From positions 1 through 8,794 of the forward strand of contig JAIRLZ010000096.1 in the NCBI GenBank assembly GCA_031259035.1: a stretch of DNA of 8,794 nucleotides, in the 5' to 3' direction. A program made the position numbers and the translations under genes. This DNA comes from Treponema sp. (GTDB taxonomy: Bacteria; Spirochaetota; Spirochaetia; Treponematales; Breznakiellaceae). A model generated the notes under the pieces. The model worked only from the letters and a program-made list of their open reading frames with translations, did not search any database and was not told the origin of the DNA. Below are positions 5,313 through 8,794 of this stretch, piece by piece. Positions within the stretch are counted from its first letter, which is position 1. Every line of letters begins with the position of its first letter.

Positions 5313-6791
5313 CTACGCTCCTTCCAGCAAGGCTTTGCCCAGCTTCCAGTTGTCGCCCGCGCCCATAGTGAGGAAAAGATCGCCCGCTTTGAGCGTGGCT
5401 TTGACGAGCGGAACCGCGTCCAAAGGCTCTTCCACATACCAAATTTCCCGTGCGTGGGCGGCATATTCCGCTTTTTTAATGGTTTCAATCTTTTCAAACA
5501 ACGTCCTGCCCGTAACGCCGCCCGAATACGTCTCACGCGCTGAGGCGTAGATTTTATGCAGCAGAAGCGCGTCCGCTCCGTCAAACGCCGCCGCAAACTC
5601 GTCCAGGAGGGCGGCGGTGCGGGTGTACGTGTGGGGCATAAAACTCACGATAAGGCGGCGGTTGGGATAAAAGGTTTTGAGACCTTCAATGGTGGTCTTT
5701 ATGGCGGTGGGATGGTGGGCGTAATCATCCATAAAGAGAACGCCGTTTTTCTCCCCGATGATTTCGGAGCGGCGTTTGCTTCCGCAAAAACGCTCCAGTC
5801 CGCGCCGCGCCCCTTCAAGCTGCGCTTTGGTCATGGATACGGCGTTGACGCCGGCGGCGCGGTTCTCGGCTCGCGCTATGGATGAAACAAGCGCAAGCGC
5901 CGCTGCGGCGTTGAGCGCGTTGTGCCTGCCGGGAACCCTCAGCGTGAAAGGCTCCGCAAAAGCGTTCAGTTCAAATACGAGCCGCTCGTTTTCTACGGAA
6001 AAGCTCTTTATCCTGAAATCTCCCCGCGCGGTAAACCCGTAGGGCGTGAACACGATGCCGCGCTTTTCTTTTCTGAGCGTCTCGGCGACTTCACACGCGC
6101 CTTCGTCATCCGCGCAGTAGACAAGCTCCCCGCTTGGAGGAAGGTTCCTCCCATATTCTACAAAGGCGTCCCGTATGGACTCGTATGTGGGGTAGTAGTC
6201 CTGATGGTCGCTTTCCACGCTGGTGAGTACGATGCGTTTTGGGTGAAAGGAGAGGAAATGCCGCCGGTATTCACACGTTTCCGCTACGAAATACGTATTG
6301 CCAAGCGAAAGCGTTGAGCGCCCGTTAAAAACGCTTGTCGCGCTTCCCGCCAATATCCGCGCGGGCAAACGCGCTCCTTTCAGCAGGGCGCCGGCCAGGG
6401 CCGTTGTGGTGGTCTTGCCATGAACGCCCGCGATGCCGGACGAGTCGAAATTGGCTGAATACGCGCCGAGCGCGTCCGTGTATTTGAACAGCGGTATGCC
6501 GCGCCGGGACGCTTCCAACAGTTCCGGATGCGTTTCTGGGGAATACGCCGCGGAATAGACGACGAAATCAATGCCATCGTGTATGTGCGCGGCGTCAAAG
6601 GTTTCAACATACGGGACGCCGAGTTCTTTAAGGATCGCGTCCGTGTAAAAAACATCGCTTGTATCCGAACCGCTCACTCTAACGCCGGCGTTGAGCAACA
6701 GTTCCGCCAACGCGGACATGCCGGTGCCTTTGACGCCCACGCAAAAGACGCATGAATTCGGCTGTACGGTAAAAACAGGTTCTTTCATCAT
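5313..6791 (-). CDS. murC: UDP-N-acetylmuramate--L-alanine ligase
   Basis: This cytosolic ligase uses ATP to add L-alanine to UDP-N-acetylmuramate, the first amino acid of the peptidoglycan stem peptide. At 492 residues it is of normal length. Motifs in order are GVKGTGMSALAELL (19-32, UDP-sugar domain), GVHGKTTTT (122-130, ATP-binding loop with Lys126), AETCEYRRHFLSFHP (170-184), SDHQDYYPT (194-202), GRHNALNAAAA (288-298), DDYAHHPTA (355-363), MPHTYTRTAALLDEF (385-399) and MGAGDNWKLG (476-485). Together they distinguish it from the other Mur ligases. The start is ATG 6791 or ATG 6788; neither has a Shine-Dalgarno sequence, and an in-frame stop lies six bases upstream, ending an 18-codon ORF. 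Neighbours are not the usual division/cell-wall cluster. Its promoter lies at 6912-6940, with a hairpin repeat between. Confidence 0.96.
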   Translation of the reverse strand: MMKEPVFTVQPNSCVFCVGVKGTGMSALAELLLNAGVRVSGSDTSDVFYTDAILKELGVPYVETFDAAHIHDGIDFVVYSAAYSPETHPELLEASRRGIPLFKYTDALGAYSANFDSSGIAGVHGKTTTTALAGALLKGARLPARILAGSATSVFNGRSTLSLGNTYFVAETCEYRRHFLSFHPKRIVLTSVESDHQDYYPTYESIRDAFVEYGRNLPPSGELVYCADDEGACEVAETLRKEKRGIVFTPYGFTARGDFRIKSFSVENERLVFELNAFAEPFTLRVPGRHNALNAAAALALVSSIARAENRAAGVNAVSMTKAQLEGARRGLERFCGSKRRSEIIGEKNGVLFMDDYAHHPTAIKTTIEGLKTFYPNRRLIVSFMPHTYTRTAALLDEFAAAFDGADALLLHKIYASARETYSGGVTGRTLFEKIETIKKAEYAAHAREIWYVEEPLDAVPLVKATLKAGDLFLTMGAGDNWKLGKALLEGA

Positions 6792-6797
6792 ACGCGG

Positions 6798-6854
6798 TTA
6801 CAGACTGCCGGACAAGGCGGCAAGATGTTGTATCATTTCCTCTATTGGTTTCAT
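6798..6854 (-). CDS. 18-codon upstream ORF in frame with murC
   Basis: ATG 6854-6852 is preceded by AAAGG (6866-6862) at 7 nt, supplied by the tail of the neighbouring hairpin repeat. The product is MKPIEEMIQHLAALSGSL, ending at TAA 6800-6798. Six bases later, in the same frame, comes the murC ATG. Because murC has no ribosome binding site of its own, translation of this ORF followed by re-initiation is a plausible way to express it. Alternatives are chance, or a nonsense mutation that shortened murC by about 20 residues. Confidence 0.4.
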   Translation of the reverse strand: MKPIEEMIQHLAALSGSL

Positions 6855-6858
6855 ATTT

Positions 6859-6910
6859 GAGCCTTTCCCAAAACGCGAACTATGTTCGGGTTAGTTTTGG
6901 AACAGGCTCC
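6859..6910 (-). repeat. Leader hairpin repeat, copy D (murC leader)
   Basis: On the minus strand GAGCCTGTTCCAAAAC pairs with GTTTTGGGAAAGGCTC at 14 of 16 positions plus one wobble. Inside is a second stem, CGAAC-ATA-GTTCG. The 3' half matches the ilvD leader copy at 867-889 (22 of 23). It begins one base after the -10 box of the murC promoter, so the mRNA would start inside the 5' arm. Confidence 0.78.
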
Positions 6911-6911
6911 A

Positions 6912-6940
6912 ATAATAGCTGATTTTTTATTTATGTTCAA
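6912..6940 (-). promoter_or_regulatory. Sigma-70-type promoter for murC
   Basis: On the minus strand TTGAAC (6940-6935), a 17-nt AT-rich spacer, then TATTAT (6917-6912). The predicted start is near 6905, within the first bases of hairpin repeat D. The AT-rich box stands out from GC-rich surroundings. Confidence 0.65.
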
Positions 6941-7170
6941 GGTGTCGCAGGGTATAGGCGGAATCGGCGCGGCGTAAGAGTCGGCGTCCATCTGCGCATA
7001 GCGTTGTTCCGGCGGGCGGCATGAGCCGTGGGAAGGGGCTGACCGGCGAATGGAGGCCGAGCCGCCCGGCGGCGTTCCCAGCTACACTGAGGCGCGTAAA
7101 CAGACTGCGACCACAAAGTCGCCTCGTCATGTGCGGTAGGGGCGTACACCATTATTTTCTTTTCAAGCTA
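6941..7170. other. GC-rich intergenic stretch with inverted repeats, no supported gene
   Basis: No convincing gene lies here. Two overlapping minus-strand frames are open (7152-6937 and 7130-6927), but their products are rich in Arg, Pro and Ala and have no ribosome binding site. They look like by-products of base composition. The stretch does hold inverted repeats: CGGGCGGC (7013-7020) with GCCGCCCG (7061-7068), and GCGAC (7107-7111) with GTCGC (7118-7122). It lies exactly between hairpin repeats E and D and may be an insertion or a structured RNA; neither is shown. Confidence 0.4.
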
Positions 7171-7216
7171 GGCTGTTCCAAAACGCGCCTTATGGCGTCA
7201 GTTTTGGAACAGGCTC
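7171..7216 (-). repeat. Leader-type hairpin repeat, copy E
   Basis: On the minus strand CTGTTCCAAAAC pairs perfectly with GTTTTGGAACAG (12 bp), enclosing the inner stem CGCC-ATAA-GGCG. It contains the 19-mer shared exactly with 792-810. It lies 39 nt after the stop codon of the RlpA-like gene and has the same orientation as copy D. It could serve as a 3' end structure of the upstream operon or as a leader of a transcript entering the 6941-7170 stretch. Confidence 0.78.
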
Positions 7217-7222
7217 AATTCT

Positions 7223-7245
7223 CCAGTGTATTTTAAACCCACTGG
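7223..7245 (-). terminator. Weak hairpin after the RlpA-like gene
   Basis: CCAGTG (7245-7240 on the minus strand) pairs with CACTGG (7228-7223) around an 11-nt AT-rich loop, starting 10 nt past the stop codon. No U-run follows, so termination is doubtful. It may act together with hairpin E. Confidence 0.25.
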
Positions 7246-7259
7246 CGGATGGCTGTCAG
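7230..7259 (-). promoter_or_regulatory. Possible promoter overlapping the end of the RlpA-like gene
   Basis: CTGACA (7259-7254), an 18-nt spacer, then TAAAAT (7235-7230). The stop codon lies inside the -35 box. If used, transcription would begin just before hairpin E, the same arrangement as at ilvD and murC. It is weak on its own and competes with the hairpin reading of the same bases. Confidence 0.25.
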
Positions 7260-7996
7260 CGTCTATGCTTCTTGCTGTATCGTACATAGCGGCGCATCCA
7301 CATGGGATGGACACACATCCACAGAGGAATACACGGGCGACACAGCATGAGGACGAGGATGACGACAAGCAGCGCAACCGCGACAATCGCCAGTACGAGA
7401 ATCGCCACGCAAATCGGAGACGCGGCGCAACTCTGGACGGATTGAGCGGGTCTTTCCGACAGCACATACTGTACTGGAGGCGGAGAAATAATCTGAATGT
7501 TCTCTGCCGGCGGAGAATTCTCCACTTGAGCGGGAGGCGGAGTCCCAGCGGAAGACGGAGTATTCTTCGTCTGAGCGGGTGGTGGAGGATTTTCCGCCTG
7601 AGCGGGAGGCGGAGGCTCAGTGGAAGACGGAGGATTCTCCGCCTGAGCGGGGGGCTGAACGGGAACGGGCGCGGAAGCTGACTGCTCTGGCGGCAGTTGT
7701 TCAATGCGCACCTGCGTATACCCGGAAGCCGCCATCCCTATGGCGTCCCCCGCGTCCCGGTAAACATCGGCGACTCTGGGATCGGATGCGGGAATGCGGC
7801 TGTCAACGGTGGCTATCACCTGTTGGTTATTATTCAGATTGATTACCCTGACACGGGCGCCAAACGACAGACTTGAATGGCCGATATGATAACCGCTTTT
7901 TGAAGCGTTATACGAAGCGTCTCCCGTCTGGGACTGGCTAAAACAAAAAATTGGAAAGAATAACCCAAGTATTAAAGCCGCGATCAAAGATTTCAC
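7256..7996 (-). CDS. RlpA-like double-psi beta-barrel protein with Pro-rich repeats and C-terminal membrane segment
   Basis: Starts at GTG 7996-7994, with AGGAGG 6 nt upstream; 246 residues. A signal peptide covers residues 1-20 (LIAALILGLFFPIFCFS). Residues 25-99 resemble the RlpA domain: GDASYNASKSGYHIGHSSLSF-like opening, FGARVRVINL (45-54), VDSRIP (64-69) and a closing GYTQVRIEQL (92-101). His40 and Asp65 line up with conserved active-site positions of RlpA lytic transglycosylases, but the usual AxGE segment with its Glu is missing, so catalysis is doubtful and peptidoglycan binding is more likely. Residues 104-176 are Pro/Ala/Glu-rich with a 24-residue tandem repeat. Residues about 192-219 are a strong membrane segment followed by a short basic, Trp/Cys-containing tail, which is unusual for RlpA. 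Translation is coupled to the upstream beta-barrel gene. Confidence 0.75.
   Translation of the reverse strand: MKSLIAALILGLFFPIFCFSQSQTGDASYNASKSGYHIGHSSLSFGARVRVINLNNNQQVIATVDSRIPASDPRVADVYRDAGDAIGMAASGYTQVRIEQLPPEQSASAPVPVQPPAQAENPPSSTEPPPPAQAENPPPPAQTKNTPSSAGTPPPAQVENSPPAENIQIISPPPVQYVLSERPAQSVQSCAASPICVAILVLAIVAVALLVVILVLMLCRPCIPLWMCVHPMWMRRYVRYSKKHRR
7511..7654. repeat. 72-bp tandem repeat encoding Pro-rich units
   Basis: Two diverged copies of a 72-bp unit encode residues 115-138 and 139-162 of the RlpA-like protein. Each contains PPAQxxN near its start and PPPAQxEN near its end, so the unit itself holds a smaller internal repeat. Such a region makes an extended spacer and may vary in length between strains. 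Confidence 0.7.
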
Positions 7997-8002
7997 AATA
8001 AA

Positions 8003-8008
8003 CCTCCT
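8003..8008 (-). promoter_or_regulatory. Ribosome binding site overlapping the upstream stop codon
   Basis: AGGAGG lies 6 nt before GTG 7996. Its first two bases are the last two of the TAG stop (8009-8007) of the beta-barrel gene, so the two genes should be translationally coupled. It decides in favour of the GTG start. Confidence 0.8.
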
Positions 8009-8794
8009 ATTTTTTTACGTTGATAAACCCGAATGCATAGCCTATGGTAAAGGAAAACATTCCCCGCTTGTAGCCGGTTTCGGCGGCGTCATGAATAGTC
8101 GTTTTGCCAAAATCGCCCGAATAGCGGATGTCGGCGAGAATTATCCCGGGGCCAAGCCTTGTCGCAACCTCAAACCCGGCGATAAACCCCAAAGGCGCGG
8201 ATGCGGAGCGGGAAAAGTCGTCCTCATCTCCCCCCGGATTGCCGCGGTACATGGTTTTCCCCAAAGGGGCAAACGCGAACAAACCGCCATAAGGGGCAAG
8301 CCGGAAAATGCCGGGCCTGAAATTCAATTTGACAAAAACCGGAAAAATCAGGGAAAAGGAACGATACCTTTTGTTCGCCAAAACAGGAGTATAGGCGCCG
8401 CCGCCGCCGGAAGTATCGGTTATTCCCCGGTAGACCAGATCGTCCCAGGCAAAATCAATTTCCGCCTGAAACGAAATCAGGGAATTGAGCCGCGCCGTTA
8501 TAAAAAGTCCCCCTTCATAATTGAGGGAATGCGCGCCGGGAACGGTTTCTTCGGGCGCCGTGTACCAATGGCCGGAAACGCCCGACCGCAGACCCACATG
8601 GAGTATTTTATCGACCCACGCTTTTTCCGCCTCCGCTTCGGCTTTCGCCGGTTTTTCAATAATATGGGAAAAAAGCCATTCCACAAGACCCGGAAGGCTC
8701 TCCAGTCCCGTTTCTATATTCTGATACATGAGATCGTCCGTGTAGATCATGGTGGAATCGCTCATGTCCCAAAGCCACAACTGGAGGAAACTCT
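8007..8794 (-). CDS. Outer-membrane beta-barrel protein, 5' end outside window
   Basis: The frame is open to the right edge, so the gene begins beyond 8794; a TTG at 8780 and an ATG at 8765 are not good starts. The visible 261 or so residues open with FLQLWLWDMSDSTMIYTDD and a segment LESLPGLVEWLFSHI, probably the end of a separate N-terminal domain. After an Ala/Glu-rich linker (KAEAEAEKAW) comes a series of alternating amphipathic strands with aromatic girdles: HVGLRSGVSGHWY, GGLFITARLNSLISFQAEIDFAW, RSFSLIFPVFVKLNF, LAPYGGLFAFAPLG, LGFIAGFEVATRLGPG and a last strand FSFTIGYAFGF. This is the pattern of a small outer-membrane barrel of about eight to ten strands. I cannot name the family. 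It is co-transcribed with the RlpA-like gene, suggesting a shared envelope role. Confidence 0.72.
   Translation of the reverse strand, partial: SFLQLWLWDMSDSTMIYTDDLMYQNIETGLESLPGLVEWLFSHIIEKPAKAEAEAEKAWVDKILHVGLRSGVSGHWYTAPEETVPGAHSLNYEGGLFITARLNSLISFQAEIDFAWDDLVYRGITDTSGGGGAYTPVLANKRYRSFSLIFPVFVKLNFRPGIFRLAPYGGLFAFAPLGKTMYRGNPGGDEDDFSRSASAPLGFIAGFEVATRLGPGIILADIRYSGDFGKTTIHDAAETGYKRGMFSFTIGYAFGFINVKK

Noticed and set aside
6927..7152. Two overlapping minus-strand open frames of 67 and 71 codons
   Set aside because: Arg/Pro/Ala-rich products, no ribosome binding site, and both frames open at once in GC-rich DNA point to composition rather than coding.

Overview
The window looks like spirochaete chromosome, most likely a GC-rich host-associated Treponema relative. 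The basis is a recognisable P83/100-family antigen gene (a spirochaete family), a MurC with the sequence AETCEYRRHFLSFHP that I associate with spirochaete MurCs, an envelope-heavy gene set, and strong use of GCG/CGC/GGC codons. I made no database comparison, so genus and species are open.

Layout, left to right. (1) 1-412, minus strand: the start of a lipoprotein gene whose frame is broken at a run of 14 G (14 C in the coding strand). The downstream frame is open and looks coding, so this is a candidate phase-variable gene. (2) 413-903: a divergent control region with a promoter for the lipoprotein, a 16-codon ORF with a perfect Shine-Dalgarno sequence, a good promoter for ilvD, and two hairpin repeats in the ilvD leader. 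(3) 904-2568, plus strand: ilvD (dihydroxy-acid dehydratase). (4) 2569-2667: a near-perfect cloverleaf palindrome flanked by TAA direct repeats, the left one being the ilvD stop codon. (5) 2712-5045, minus strand: the p83/100 gene followed 12 nt later by a family 4 uracil-DNA glycosylase gene. (6) 5239-5307: a second small palindromic element with TCA direct repeats, just past the murC stop. (7) 5313-6791, minus strand: murC, preceded by an 18-codon in-frame ORF, a hairpin repeat and a good promoter. (8) 6941-7255: a structured GC-rich intergenic stretch and another hairpin repeat. (9) 7256-8794, minus strand: a coupled pair, an outer-membrane beta-barrel protein (5' end outside the window) and an RlpA/double-psi-beta-barrel-like protein with a proline-rich repeat region and an unexpected C-terminal membrane segment.

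The protein genes are mostly familiar: cell wall (murC, RlpA-like), envelope (lipoprotein, beta-barrel, P83/100), branched-chain amino acid synthesis (ilvD) and DNA repair (udg). The unusual content lies between them. Two families of small structured repeats sit at the edges of transcription units. One family (four copies: 779-820, 848-890, 6859-6910, 7171-7216) lies at predicted mRNA 5' ends just downstream of promoters, and its inner stems differ in sequence while keeping their pairing. The other (two copies) lies at stop codons and carries terminal inverted repeats plus 3-bp TNA direct repeats, as expected of tiny non-autonomous transposons. Together with the poly-G switch these are the best candidates for new biology here.
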